DNA of 29,564 nt, from the NCBI GenBank assembly GCA_964469555.1, contig CAYYAQ010000060.1, forward strand, positions 1 to 29,564, written 5' to 3'. Made by a program: the position numbers and the translations under genes. The stretch is from CAYYAQ01 sp964469555 (GTDB taxonomy: Bacteria > Planctomycetota > UBA1135 > UBA2386). The notes beneath the pieces are model-generated. The model was not told where the DNA came from. It ran no database searches and saw only the letters and a program-made list of their open reading frames with translations. Shown here piece after piece: positions 8,052-16,402 of the stretch (positions are counted from its first letter, which is position 1; the number at the start of each line of letters is the position of its first letter).

Positions 8052-9128
8052 ATGAAATCACTGGCTTGGACCGTCACCGCGAACGCGCAGCCGATGCAGC
8101 TCGAGCATCGGGAGTTGCAGGTGGCGTCCGATGAGGTCCTCGTCGAGGTCTCGGGTTGTGGTGTCTGCCACACGGATCTCGGCTTTTTCTACGACGGCGT
8201 GCCGACCCGACACGCGTTCCCGTTGACCCTCGGTCACGAGATCAGTGGAACGGTCGTGGGAGCGGGTTCCGGGGCACAGTCGTGGGTGGATCGCTCGGTG
8301 ATCGTGCCGGCGGTCATTCCCTGCGGCTCGTGTCCAGCGTGTCGTGCCGGCAAGGGCGGTATCTGTCCGAAGCAGATCTTCCCCGGCAACGACGTGCATG
8401 GAGGCTTTGCGACGCACGTCGTCGTTCCCGCGCGCGGCTTGTGTCCTGTTCCCGACCTGTCCGACGCCCACAACAACCCCTTTGGGCTGGAACTCTCGAC
8501 CCTCTCTGTGATCGCTGACGCGGTGACTACGCCCTATCAGGCCGTGCTGCGCAGCGGTCTCAAGGCGGGCGACGTTGCGATCTTCGTCGGTGTGGGCGGC
8601 GTCGGGGGGTTCGGAGTGCAGATCGCGGCGGCGCTCGGAGCCCGTGCCATAGCGATCGACGTCGACGTAGAACGCCTCGATGCAATCTCCCGCCACGGCG
8701 GCATGATGACGCTCGATGCCAGCGAACTGAGCTTCAAGGACCTGCGTGGAGCGGTGCGCGGCTTCGCGAACGAGTTCGACGTACCGACATGGCGTCGTCG
8801 CGTTTTCGAGACGTCGGGCACGAAGGCGGGCCAGGAGACGGCGTTCGGCCTGTTGGAACACGGCGGGTTCCTCTCTATCATCGGTTTCACACCTGCCAAG
8901 GCCAACGTTCGCATTTCGAATCTGATGGCGTTCGACGCCACTGTCCAGGGCAACTGGGGCTGCTTGCCGGAGCACTACCCGGACGCGTTGGACCTCGTGC
9001 TCTCGGGCCAGGTCGTGCTCGAACCGTTCGTCGAGCATCGGCCGCTCAATAGTATCAACGAGACCTTCGCCGACATTCACGAGCACCGCGTGGCGAAGCG
9101 CGTGATCCTCACACCGGACCAGACATGA
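8052..9128 (+). CDS. had: 6-hydroxycyclohex-1-ene-1-carbonyl-CoA dehydrogenase
   Basis: This 358-residue zinc alcohol dehydrogenase of the medium-chain family uses NAD+ to oxidise 6-hydroxycyclohex-1-ene-1-carbonyl-CoA to the 6-oxo compound in anaerobic benzoyl-CoA breakdown. Catalytic zinc ligands are visible in GCGVCHTD (C39, H40) and GHE (H62-E63). The structural zinc site is C91, C94, C97 and C105, and the Rossmann glycine motif is VGVGGVGGFG near residue 180. The start at 8052 is chosen because homologues begin MK.. just before the first strand; an upstream in-frame start adds ten residues rich in Cys and aromatics. It is the first gene of the operon, and its stop overlaps the oah start (ATGA). 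The specific substrate is assigned from the oah-dch-bcr neighbours and the overall resemblance to Thauera Had. Confidence 0.9.
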   Translation: MKSLAWTVTANAQPMQLEHRELQVASDEVLVEVSGCGVCHTDLGFFYDGVPTRHAFPLTLGHEISGTVVGAGSGAQSWVDRSVIVPAVIPCGSCPACRAGKGGICPKQIFPGNDVHGGFATHVVVPARGLCPVPDLSDAHNNPFGLELSTLSVIADAVTTPYQAVLRSGLKAGDVAIFVGVGGVGGFGVQIAAALGARAIAIDVDVERLDAISRHGGMMTLDASELSFKDLRGAVRGFANEFDVPTWRRRVFETSGTKAGQETAFGLLEHGGFLSIIGFTPAKANVRISNLMAFDATVQGNWGCLPEHYPDALDLVLSGQVVLEPFVEHRPLNSINETFADIHEHRVAKRVILTPDQT

Positions 9129-10252
9129 TGAAGTTCAAAGACCACGACCTCACTTCTGCAGAGTATCCCGGTGTTCTCGTCAAACAGTTTGGGGTGAAGG
9201 ACTCGTCGGAGGGGATCATCGAAGGCTTGCACGCTACGGAAATCGTGCTGGACAACCCCACCCAGCTGAACTCCTACACGACCGAGATGGTGAAGGGTGT
9301 CATCTCGGCGATGCAACGAGCCTCGAACGAACGTGCCTGCGTGGCCGTGGTGTTCACCGGCTCCGGGGATCGGGCCTTCTGCACGGGCGGCAACACCGCG
9401 GAGTACGCCGAGTACTACGCCGGGCGACCGGAGGAGTACAGGCAGTACATGCGCCTGTTCAACGATATGGTCACCGCGATCCTGCACTGCGACAAACCGG
9501 TGATCTGCCGCGTCAACGGGATGCGCATCGCCGGTGGGCAGGAGATCGGCATGGCGTGTGACTTCTCGATTGCTCAGGACCTCGCACTCATCGGACAGGC
9601 GGGACCGAAGCACGGTTCGGCGCCGGACGGTGGCAGCACGGATTTCCTGCCGTTGTTCGTCGGGATCGAGGCGGCGATGGAGAGTTGCACGATGTGCGAG
9701 CACTGGTCGGCGCACAAAGCGTACCGACTGGGGCTTTTGACCGAAGTCGTTCCCGCGCTGAAGATCGATGGCGAGTTCGTCTCGAACCCGATGGCGATCA
9801 CGGACCGTTACCTGGATCGCATGGGAAGAATCGTGCACGGCGAGTTCCTGCAGGGTGCAGACCGGAAGGCTGCGAAGGAACGGATGGCGCGGGGCGAAGT
9901 CGATCTCACATTGCTCGATGTCGCGGTGGATCGGCTCGTCACGAAGTTGGCGCAGACGATGCCCGGGTGTCTGACCAAGACCATCGAGAGCGTGCGCAAG
10001 CACAAGCTCCAACACTGGGACAAGAACCGCGAGAGCAATCGCGCGTGGCTCGGGCTCAACATGATGACCGAAGGCCGGGTGGGTTTCCGCGCGTTCCACG
10101 AGGGGCGCCGGGAGTGTCGCGAGGCGGACTTCACGCTGTTGCGTCGTCGACTAGCCGAGGGAGCCGTCTGGAACGAGGACCTCGTCGATGCCGTGTTGGA
10201 GAAGGCGCATGTTGCGCGGAACTCCGCCGAAGGTGTGGAGGCGAGTGGATGA
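9125..10252 (+). CDS. oah: 6-oxocyclohex-1-ene-1-carbonyl-CoA hydrolase
   Basis: This 375-residue member of the crotonase superfamily adds two waters to 6-oxocyclohex-1-ene-1-carbonyl-CoA and cleaves the ring C-C bond, giving 3-hydroxypimeloyl-CoA. The oxyanion-hole regions appear as GSGDRAFCTGGNTAEYAEYY at about residues 78-97 and RIAGGQEIGMACDFSIA at about 137-153. The C-terminal extension is longer than in simple enoyl-CoA hydratases, and the length (about 375) matches known Oah/BamA proteins. The strings GPKHGSAPDGGSTDFLPLF and QTMPGCLTKTIESVRKHK are characteristic of the family. Two tandem ATGs (9125 and 9128) are possible; the first overlaps the had stop. The stop overlaps the dch start. 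Confidence 0.93.
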   Translation: MMKFKDHDLTSAEYPGVLVKQFGVKDSSEGIIEGLHATEIVLDNPTQLNSYTTEMVKGVISAMQRASNERACVAVVFTGSGDRAFCTGGNTAEYAEYYAGRPEEYRQYMRLFNDMVTAILHCDKPVICRVNGMRIAGGQEIGMACDFSIAQDLALIGQAGPKHGSAPDGGSTDFLPLFVGIEAAMESCTMCEHWSAHKAYRLGLLTEVVPALKIDGEFVSNPMAITDRYLDRMGRIVHGEFLQGADRKAAKERMARGEVDLTLLDVAVDRLVTKLAQTMPGCLTKTIESVRKHKLQHWDKNRESNRAWLGLNMMTEGRVGFRAFHEGRRECREADFTLLRRRLAEGAVWNEDLVDAVLEKAHVARNSAEGVEASG

Positions 10253-11022
10253 AGTGCGAGGATCCCGTGTTGGTCGAGAGCCTCGCCGGCGGCGCGTTCT
10301 GGCATGTCGTGTTCAACGCGCCCAAGGCGAACATCCTCGACGTGAAAATGACGGTGGCTCTGACGGACGTCTTTGTCCGCGCGCGCGAGGAGCGAGGACT
10401 CAAGGCGATCTGTCTCTCCGGCATCGGCGACCACTTCTCGTTCGGTGCGAGTGTCGAAGAACACCAGCCCGAACAGGTTGCGGACATGCTGAGTGGCTTC
10501 CACCGGTTGTTCCATGAGATGATCGGGACGCACCTGGTCGTGCTAGCTGCCGTGCGCGGGCAATGTCTGGGCGGCGGACTGGAACTCGCGGCGTTCTGCC
10601 ACCGGATCTTCGCGTCCGGTGATGCCAAGCTCGGACAACCGGAAATCCGACTCGGTGTTTTCGCGCCGGTCGCTTCCATCCTCTTGTCCGAGCGAGTGGG
10701 AAGGCCGACCGCGGACCATCTCTGCATCTCGGGCGAGGTCCTCGGCGCAAGAGAAGCCCTCGCGCTACACCTACTCGACGAGATCGCGGAGGATCCCATG
10801 GAGGCCGCCTTCACCTACTTCCAGAAGCACCTCGAACCCCATTCGGCTTCCAGTCTTCGGTTCGCCGTCGAAGCATCGCGCATGGTGTTTAACAGGCGCT
10901 TCGTAACGGAGCTACGGAATGTTGAAGAGCTCTACCTCGAGCGGTTGCAAAGGACGCACGACGCGGTCGAGGGGATTGGAGCCTTCCTCGAAAAGCGCAA
11001 ACCAGTGTGGAGGAACGAGTGA
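10249..11022 (+). CDS. dch: cyclohexa-1,5-diene-1-carbonyl-CoA hydratase
   Basis: This 257-residue crotonase-family protein hydrates the dienoyl-CoA made by benzoyl-CoA reductase to 6-hydroxycyclohex-1-ene-1-carbonyl-CoA. Family signatures are FNAPKANILDVKMT near the N-terminus, GDHFSFGASVEEHQP (first oxyanion loop, residues about 63-77) and VRGQCLGGGLELAAFCHRIF (second loop, about 101-120). The SFGASVEEH string is typical of Dch rather than generic enoyl-CoA hydratases. The ATG at 10249 overlaps the oah stop. The longer upstream frame from 9685 is a shadow inside oah. A GGAGG near the end of this gene serves the following bcrC start. Confidence 0.9.
   Translation: MKCEDPVLVESLAGGAFWHVVFNAPKANILDVKMTVALTDVFVRAREERGLKAICLSGIGDHFSFGASVEEHQPEQVADMLSGFHRLFHEMIGTHLVVLAAVRGQCLGGGLELAAFCHRIFASGDAKLGQPEIRLGVFAPVASILLSERVGRPTADHLCISGEVLGAREALALHLLDEIAEDPMEAAFTYFQKHLEPHSASSLRFAVEASRMVFNRRFVTELRNVEELYLERLQRTHDAVEGIGAFLEKRKPVWRNE
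11009..11013 (+). promoter_or_regulatory. Shine-Dalgarno site for bcrC
   Basis: A perfect GGAGG lies five bases before the GTG at 11019, inside the last codons of dch. It decides for the 11019 GTG over the in-frame GTG at 11007, which has no ribosome-binding site at proper distance, and it makes a GTGA overlap with the dch stop. Confidence 0.7.
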
Positions 11023-12188
11023 GTAGTTCGAGGTTGTCGGAACTCGTCGAGCGCGCGGAAGAACTCTACCAGGACCACTCCTTCGCCGCCGTCACGGACT
11101 GGAAGGCCCGGACCGGCGGATTGGCTATCGGCTACTTGCCGGTCTACGTGCCGCGCGAACTGCTCTATGCCCAAGCCGTACTCCCGGTCGGGATCCTCGG
11201 GGCAGCGGATCTCGAGATCATCAGGGGAGACGCGTACTTCCAGTCCTACATCTGCCATCTTCCGAGGAGTGTCATCGAGCTGGGACTCAGCGGACGGCTC
11301 GACTGCCTGGACGGCGTGTTGTTTCCGGCGACCTGCGACGTGATCCGCAACCTGTCCGGCATGTGGAAGATGCAGTTCCCCGACAAGCTCGTGCGCTACG
11401 TCGATGTTCCCCAGGACTTCGACCCGGAGATGGGCGGCGCGTTCTACCGGCGCGAACTAGAGGAATTGTCCGCGGATCTCACCGCGTGCGGCGCGGAGCC
11501 GCTCACCGCTGTCGGTCTTCGCAAGGCGATCTCTGTCTACAACGAGAATCGAAGCCAGATCCACGCGTTGTACGACCTTCGCCGGCGCGAACCGTGGAAG
11601 GTCCCGACGCACGAACTCTACGCCATCTTGCGGGCTGGAATGGTCCTGCCGCCGGAGGAGCACACGGAAATGATGCGCTCGTACGAAGTTCAGGTCTCCA
11701 CCGACGAGTCCCGGCGGCCGATGGATCAAGCGCGTGTATTGCTGACTGGATCTTTCTGCGAGCACCCGCCGACCGGGCTGATCAAGACGCTCGAGCGGTC
11801 GGGCTGCTACATCGTCGACGACGACTTCGTGCAGGTGCATCGCTGGATGCGGGGTGATATCGAGACCGAGGGCGACCCGCTGCAGAACCTCGTCAACGCT
11901 TTCCTGAACGACTGCATCGCAGCGCCGACTCGCTACATCGACGACGGGAAGAAAGGGCAGGAACTCGTCGATCGCGTGGAGGCGAGCGGCGCGGAGGGTG
12001 TCGTATTCTGTGCGCCGAGTTTTTGTGACCCGGCGCTGCTCGACCAACCGATGGCGGTGCGTGCCGTCGAGGTCGCGGGGATCCCCTGGACGAGCTTCAA
12101 GTTCAGCGAGAACACGGGTCAGTTCCACGTGATCCGTGAACAGGCCGGCACGTTCGCCGACTCGATCAAACTGTGGAGCGGAGCCTGA
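11019..12188 (+). CDS. bcrC: benzoyl-CoA reductase, subunit C (class I)
   Basis: This 389-residue protein belongs to the 2-hydroxyglutaryl-CoA dehydratase D-component family. With BcrB it forms the substrate-reducing half of ATP-dependent benzoyl-CoA reductase, where electrons from the BcrAD ATPase reach the aromatic ring through iron-sulfur clusters. Likely cluster Cys are visible in LFPATCDVIRN, TGSFCEHPP and APSFCDPAL. The length is close to the roughly 386 residues of Thauera BcrC. The start is the GTG at 11019, set by the GGAGG. The stop lies one base before bcrB. BcrC and BcrB are distant paralogues; the C assignment follows gene order and the shorter length. Confidence 0.92.
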   Translation: MSSSRLSELVERAEELYQDHSFAAVTDWKARTGGLAIGYLPVYVPRELLYAQAVLPVGILGAADLEIIRGDAYFQSYICHLPRSVIELGLSGRLDCLDGVLFPATCDVIRNLSGMWKMQFPDKLVRYVDVPQDFDPEMGGAFYRRELEELSADLTACGAEPLTAVGLRKAISVYNENRSQIHALYDLRRREPWKVPTHELYAILRAGMVLPPEEHTEMMRSYEVQVSTDESRRPMDQARVLLTGSFCEHPPTGLIKTLERSGCYIVDDDFVQVHRWMRGDIETEGDPLQNLVNAFLNDCIAAPTRYIDDGKKGQELVDRVEASGAEGVVFCAPSFCDPALLDQPMAVRAVEVAGIPWTSFKFSENTGQFHVIREQAGTFADSIKLWSGA

Positions 12189-12189
12189 C

Positions 12190-13503
12190 ATGCCGACGAA
12201 ACGAGAACCACCCCTGACTGTGCAGAAGGACGCGAGCCAGGAGCGGCAGAAACGGATGATCGCCGATCACTTCCACCGGCTTGCCCAGGTGCCGGACACC
12301 GGTGAGAAGTGTGCCTATACCTTCGTCCCCGGCAACCTGACCGAACTGCTTCGCTGCTTCGACGTGCTTCCGGTCTTGCCGGAGATCAACGCGCTGCAGT
12401 CCGGCATGCGCGGCAAGTCGCGCGACTACATCTCGCTGGCGGAGAAGCTCGGCCACTCCGAAGACGTGTGCACCTACGTGAAGTGTGATGTCGGGATGCT
12501 GCGCTCGGGCAACATCGGTCCAACCGGGGAGCGACTGCCCGATCCGGATCTGCTCCTGCTGTCGTACACGGGTTGCTTCACTTTCATGAAGTGGTTCGAA
12601 ATTCTCGCGCAGGAGTACGACGCACCAACGGTCATGTTGCACGTGCCCTACCAGGGCGATGGTGTGATCACCGACTCGATGCGCAAGTACGTTGTCGATC
12701 AGTTGCGCAACAAGGTCATCCCCGCCCTCGAGGAGATCTCGGGCAAGTCCTACGACGAAGATCGCCTGAAGGAGATGCTGGCGCGATCCGCGCTCGCGGA
12801 AGACAACCTCGTCTACGTCTTCGAGTCGGCCAAGAACCGCCCGTCGCCGATCGATGCGTACTTCGGCGGCGTCTACTATATCGGCCCGATCTTCACGGCG
12901 TTCCGCGGGACCCAGGACGCCGTCGACTACTACAAGGAACTGCGCGGCGAGATCGATGAACGCGTTCGGCTCGGCAAGGGACCCGTGACTCCGGACGGCG
13001 AGATCGACGACGAGCGCTACCGCATCGTGGTCGAGGGCCCACCGAACTGGACGAGCTTCCGCGAGTTCTGGAAGATGTTCGCGGACGAAGGCGCGGTTGT
13101 CGTCGCATCGAGCTACACGAAGGTCGGCGGCGTTTACGATAACGGATTCCGGCACGATCCGGACCGGCCGCTCGAGAGCCTCGCCGAGTATTGCATGGGT
13201 TGCTACACCAACCTGAACCTACCCTCGAGGGTCGAGATGCTCTCGCAGTACGTGAGAGACTACGAGGCGGATGGCTTCCTGGTGAACTCGGTCAAGAGCT
13301 GCAACTCGTTCAGCGCAGGTCAGCTGATGATCATGCGAGAGGTCGAGAGTCGCACCGGACGTCCCGGTGGGTTCGTGGAGAGTGACCTCGTCGATCCGCG
13401 CTACTTCTCCGCGTCCAACATCAAGAACCGTCTGGAGTCGTACTTTCAGATGATCGAGCAGAAACGAGCCCGCGGAGATCGTGCGCACGGAGGTCAGGCG
13501 TGA
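12190..13503 (+). CDS. bcrB: benzoyl-CoA reductase, subunit B (class I)
   Basis: This 437-residue protein is the same length as Thauera BcrB (about 438). It is the second catalytic-half subunit, and the benzoyl-CoA site sits between B and C. Conserved Cys segments are LSYTGCFTFMKWFE, AEYCMGCYTNLNLPSR and VKSCNSFSAGQ, which provide iron-sulfur ligands; VEGPPNWTSFREFWKMF is a typical family stretch. The start at 12190 has a GGAG about seven bases upstream and leaves one base after the bcrC stop. The stop overlaps the bcrA GTG. No frameshift or missing Cys is apparent, so the subunit looks functional. Confidence 0.93.
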   Translation: MPTKREPPLTVQKDASQERQKRMIADHFHRLAQVPDTGEKCAYTFVPGNLTELLRCFDVLPVLPEINALQSGMRGKSRDYISLAEKLGHSEDVCTYVKCDVGMLRSGNIGPTGERLPDPDLLLLSYTGCFTFMKWFEILAQEYDAPTVMLHVPYQGDGVITDSMRKYVVDQLRNKVIPALEEISGKSYDEDRLKEMLARSALAEDNLVYVFESAKNRPSPIDAYFGGVYYIGPIFTAFRGTQDAVDYYKELRGEIDERVRLGKGPVTPDGEIDDERYRIVVEGPPNWTSFREFWKMFADEGAVVVASSYTKVGGVYDNGFRHDPDRPLESLAEYCMGCYTNLNLPSRVEMLSQYVRDYEADGFLVNSVKSCNSFSAGQLMIMREVESRTGRPGGFVESDLVDPRYFSASNIKNRLESYFQMIEQKRARGDRAHGGQA

Positions 13504-14789
13504 CCGGGCGGGTGGAATACTCGGTCGGGATCGATCTCGGATCGACGACGACGAAGGCGGTTGTTCTCGACGAGAAGCGACGCATCCTCGGTCGCGGCAT
13601 CACGAACAGTCGCAGTAACTACGACGTCGCGTGCCACGTCTCCCTTGGCGAAGCCTTGATCAACACGCGTTTCTCCTTGATCGCCGCCGAGTTGGTTCGG
13701 GCTGGCATGGCGCCATCGGATGTAGATGCGTTACTCGAGTTGTTCAGTTTGCGTTTCCGTGAACAACAGTACCGCTCGCAGATGCACACTCTCGGAGCCG
13801 AGCTCGGAACGAAAGGCGCGGCGCAGAGAATCGTCGAAGGAATCGTCGCGCAGATGACCGATGAAATTGGAAATCTCTTCGCGGTCGACATGGAGCGCAA
13901 GAGCGACTTCTTCCGCGACCTTGCGGGCAGTCGCTATCTCGAACTGGCCGAGGCGAAAGCCCGAGAGAGTTCGGTCAGCTTCGATTACCTCGTCGGTCTC
14001 TTCGACAAGGCGATCCTAGTCGTCGAGAATTCGATGGAAGCCGTGGGGAGTTTCGACGAACACGCACGCACCGCGATCGCCGCGATGCCAGAGCCCGTGC
14101 CCGCCCTTGCCGCCGCCGTCGAATCCGTCCTGGGGATCGAATTGCATCAGCTTTCGAGTGTCGGAACGGGCTACGGGCGACAGCGACTGCCCTTCCCCGA
14201 AGCGAACATCCGCTCGGAGATCCTGTGCCATGGCCTCGGCGCCCACCATATGTTCCCAGCGACGCGAACCGTGTTGGACATCGGGGGGCAGGACACGAAG
14301 GCGATTCAGGTCGACGCGCACGGGATCGTCACGTCGTTCCAGATGAACGACAGGTGTGCCGCCGGGTGTGGACGCTACCTCGGCTACATCGCCGACGAGA
14401 TGAACCTCGGCCTTCACGAACTCGGCCCGCTAGCTGGCCAAGCCAAGAGGAAGGTGCGCATCAACTCGACATGCACGGTGTTTGCTGGCGCCGAACTCCG
14501 TGAGCGATTGTCCTTGGGCGAGAGACGCGAGGACATCCTCGCCGGTCTGCATCGCGCGATCGTCCTGAGGGCGATGTCTTTGCTCGCGCGTTCGGGTGGC
14601 ATCGAGGAGCAGTTTACCTTCACGGGAGGCGTCGCCAAGAACAGCGAGGCCGTGAAGGCACTGACGCGACTGGTCGAGGAGAACTACGGCGAGCGGACGA
14701 TCAACATCTCTCCAGACTCGATCTACACCGGTGCCCTGGGCGCGGCTCTGTTCGCGATGCGTGGTTCCGAGCAGGAGGCGGTAACATGA
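13500..14789 (+). CDS. bcrA: benzoyl-CoA reductase, ATPase subunit A (class I)
   Basis: This 429-residue protein of the ASKHA (BcrAD/BadFG) ATPase family hydrolyses ATP to push low-potential electrons into BcrBC. Nucleotide-site motifs are GIDLGSTTTK (phosphate 1, residues 10-19), LDIGGQDTK (phosphate 2, about 259-267) and FTGGVAKN (adenosine). Cluster ligands are in NDRCAAGCGRYL (C286) and NSTCTVFAGAEL (about C325), where A and D together hold one [4Fe-4S]. It has the roughly 100-residue insertion that separates BcrA from the shorter BcrD. The GTG start overlaps the bcrB stop (GTGA), with GGAGG at 13489-13493. Confidence 0.93.
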   Translation: MTGRVEYSVGIDLGSTTTKAVVLDEKRRILGRGITNSRSNYDVACHVSLGEALINTRFSLIAAELVRAGMAPSDVDALLELFSLRFREQQYRSQMHTLGAELGTKGAAQRIVEGIVAQMTDEIGNLFAVDMERKSDFFRDLAGSRYLELAEAKARESSVSFDYLVGLFDKAILVVENSMEAVGSFDEHARTAIAAMPEPVPALAAAVESVLGIELHQLSSVGTGYGRQRLPFPEANIRSEILCHGLGAHHMFPATRTVLDIGGQDTKAIQVDAHGIVTSFQMNDRCAAGCGRYLGYIADEMNLGLHELGPLAGQAKRKVRINSTCTVFAGAELRERLSLGERREDILAGLHRAIVLRAMSLLARSGGIEEQFTFTGGVAKNSEAVKALTRLVEENYGERTINISPDSIYTGALGAALFAMRGSEQEAVT

Positions 14790-15655
14790 CAAAAGGACAG
14801 AAGCCCCTACTCACTGCCGGAATCGACGTGGGCACGTCGGCGATCAAGGTTGCGATCGTGCGTGACTCCGGTCCCGGCGACGAACACCTCCTCTGCGTGC
14901 ACTGCGAGCGCATCCGGCGCCGCGATCCCACGGCGGTTGTTGATGGTGCGCTCGCCACTGCGCTCGAACACGCGGAGGTCTCACGCGACGAACTCGACTA
15001 CATCGCGACCACGGGCGAGGGAGAGATCGTCGCGTTTCGAACCGGTCACTTTTACGGCATGACGACTCACGCCCGAGGAGGGATCTTCCTCGACCCGGAG
15101 GCGCGGGCGATCATCGACGTCGGAGCGCTGCACACCCGCGCGGTGATGATGGACGAGAAATCGAAGGTTCTCAGCTACCGGATGACGAGTCAGTGCGCCT
15201 CGGGCTCGGGCCAGTTCCTCGAGAACATCTGTCGCTACCTCGGCGTCACCATCGATGAGATCGGTCCTCTGTCGCTCGAAGCGGACGAACCGGAGACGTG
15301 TTCGTCGATCTGCGCCGTGCTCGCCGAGACCGACGTCATCAACATGGTTTCACGTGGCATCACCATTCCTAACATTCTCAAGGGAATCCATCTGTCGATG
15401 GGCGGCCGTTATCTCAAGTTGCTGACGTCGTCGGGTGCGAAAGGTCCGGTGCTGGTCACGGGCGGACTTGCCGAGGACGTCGGGCTGCTCGCGACGTTGC
15501 AGGAACTCGCTGATGAGCAGTCCGCCGAGGTCGAGATTCGTGCCCACGAACATTCGGTCCACGCCGGCGCACTCGGCGCGGCTCTGTGGGGTGGGTTCCG
15601 TACGCGCAAGCTCGCCGAGAAGGGTCTCGCGTTGACCATCGGGAGTGAGGAATGA
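14786..15655 (+). CDS. bcrD: benzoyl-CoA reductase, ATPase subunit D (class I)
   Basis: This 289-residue protein is the shorter ASKHA subunit that pairs with BcrA. It has GIDVGTSAIK (residues about 11-20), SQCASGSGQFL (C137), and TCSSICAVLAETDV (C172 and C176), one of which completes the cluster shared with BcrA, and VTGGLAED near the C-terminus. In place of the DIGGQDTK of BcrA it carries IDVGALHTRAV, which I recall as usual for BcrD proteins. The length is close to Thauera BcrD (about 282). The ATG overlaps the bcrA stop, with GGAGG at 14774-14778; its own stop overlaps the SDR start. Confidence 0.92.
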   Translation: MTKGQKPLLTAGIDVGTSAIKVAIVRDSGPGDEHLLCVHCERIRRRDPTAVVDGALATALEHAEVSRDELDYIATTGEGEIVAFRTGHFYGMTTHARGGIFLDPEARAIIDVGALHTRAVMMDEKSKVLSYRMTSQCASGSGQFLENICRYLGVTIDEIGPLSLEADEPETCSSICAVLAETDVINMVSRGITIPNILKGIHLSMGGRYLKLLTSSGAKGPVLVTGGLAEDVGLLATLQELADEQSAEVEIRAHEHSVHAGALGAALWGGFRTRKLAEKGLALTIGSEE

Positions 15656-16386
15656 CGGTCGCGCTCGACTGTCTCTCCCTGAGCGGTCGCAAGGCACTCG
15701 TCACGGGCGGCAGCGGGGTGATAGGTGCGGCGATCGTTGACCACCTTCGCCAGGTCGGAGCCGAAGTTCTCAGTGTCGATCGACCTGGGCTGAAACCACC
15801 GCCTGGCGCGAGCGGTCTCGCGTGCGATCTCGCAAGCGAGGAGGCGATTCACGACCTTTGCGAACTCCTCGTGGCGGAGCACGCCGACATCGAAATCTTC
15901 GTGCACTGTGCGGGGATCACCCGTGATGCCGTGCTCTGGAAGATGACTCTCGAAGACTGGGACGATGTCATGCGCGTCAACCTCGATTCCGCCTACCGCA
16001 TCCTCGGCGTTCTCGTCCCGGGCATGCGGGAGGCGGGTCGGGGATCTGTTGTCTTCGTGTCTTCGATCAACGGCGAACGTGGCAAGTTCGGTCAGGCCAA
16101 CTACGCGGCTAGCAAGGCGGGCCTGATCGGTCTCGGCAAAACCGCGGCGGTGGAACTCGGCCGCTTCGGGGTTCGTGTCAACAGCGTCGCGCCTGGGTTT
16201 GTCGAATCCCCGATGACCGCGGACCTCGATGATAGCGTGCGAGCCGAAGCGTTGTCCGTGACGCCGCTCGAACGCCATGGTCGGCCCGAGGACGTGGCGC
16301 GGTCCGTTCTGTTCCTCTGTTCGGAGATGAGTTCGTTCGTCACCGGACAGGTTTTGCGTGTCGACGGAGGTCAGTTGCGCGGTTAG
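15652..16386 (+). CDS. SDR-family oxidoreductase (FabG-like), possible 3-hydroxypimeloyl-CoA dehydrogenase
   Basis: This 244-residue classical short-chain dehydrogenase has the nucleotide motif TGGSGVIG (residues 18-25), HCAG (85-88), and the catalytic set N110, S138, Y151 and K155 within NYAASKAG. The C-terminal GQVLRVDGG matches FabG-type enzymes. The first residue of the glycine motif region and the acidic D43 after strand two suggest an NAD(H) preference, which is an inference. It is translationally coupled to bcrD (ATGA), so it belongs to the benzoyl-CoA operon. The pathway product after Oah is 3-hydroxypimeloyl-CoA, and oxidation to 3-oxopimeloyl-CoA needs a dehydrogenase not otherwise present in the window. 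This is the most economical role, though not proven. Confidence 0.85.
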   Translation: MTVALDCLSLSGRKALVTGGSGVIGAAIVDHLRQVGAEVLSVDRPGLKPPPGASGLACDLASEEAIHDLCELLVAEHADIEIFVHCAGITRDAVLWKMTLEDWDDVMRVNLDSAYRILGVLVPGMREAGRGSVVFVSSINGERGKFGQANYAASKAGLIGLGKTAAVELGRFGVRVNSVAPGFVESPMTADLDDSVRAEALSVTPLERHGRPEDVARSVLFLCSEMSSFVTGQVLRVDGGQLRG

Positions 16387-16402
16387 GCAGGAGTGAGAAA
16401 GG

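Noticed and set aside
8058..9086. 342-codon minus-strand frame opposite had
   Set aside because: It is a shadow of the zinc dehydrogenase, whose zinc and nucleotide motifs are complete on the plus strand.
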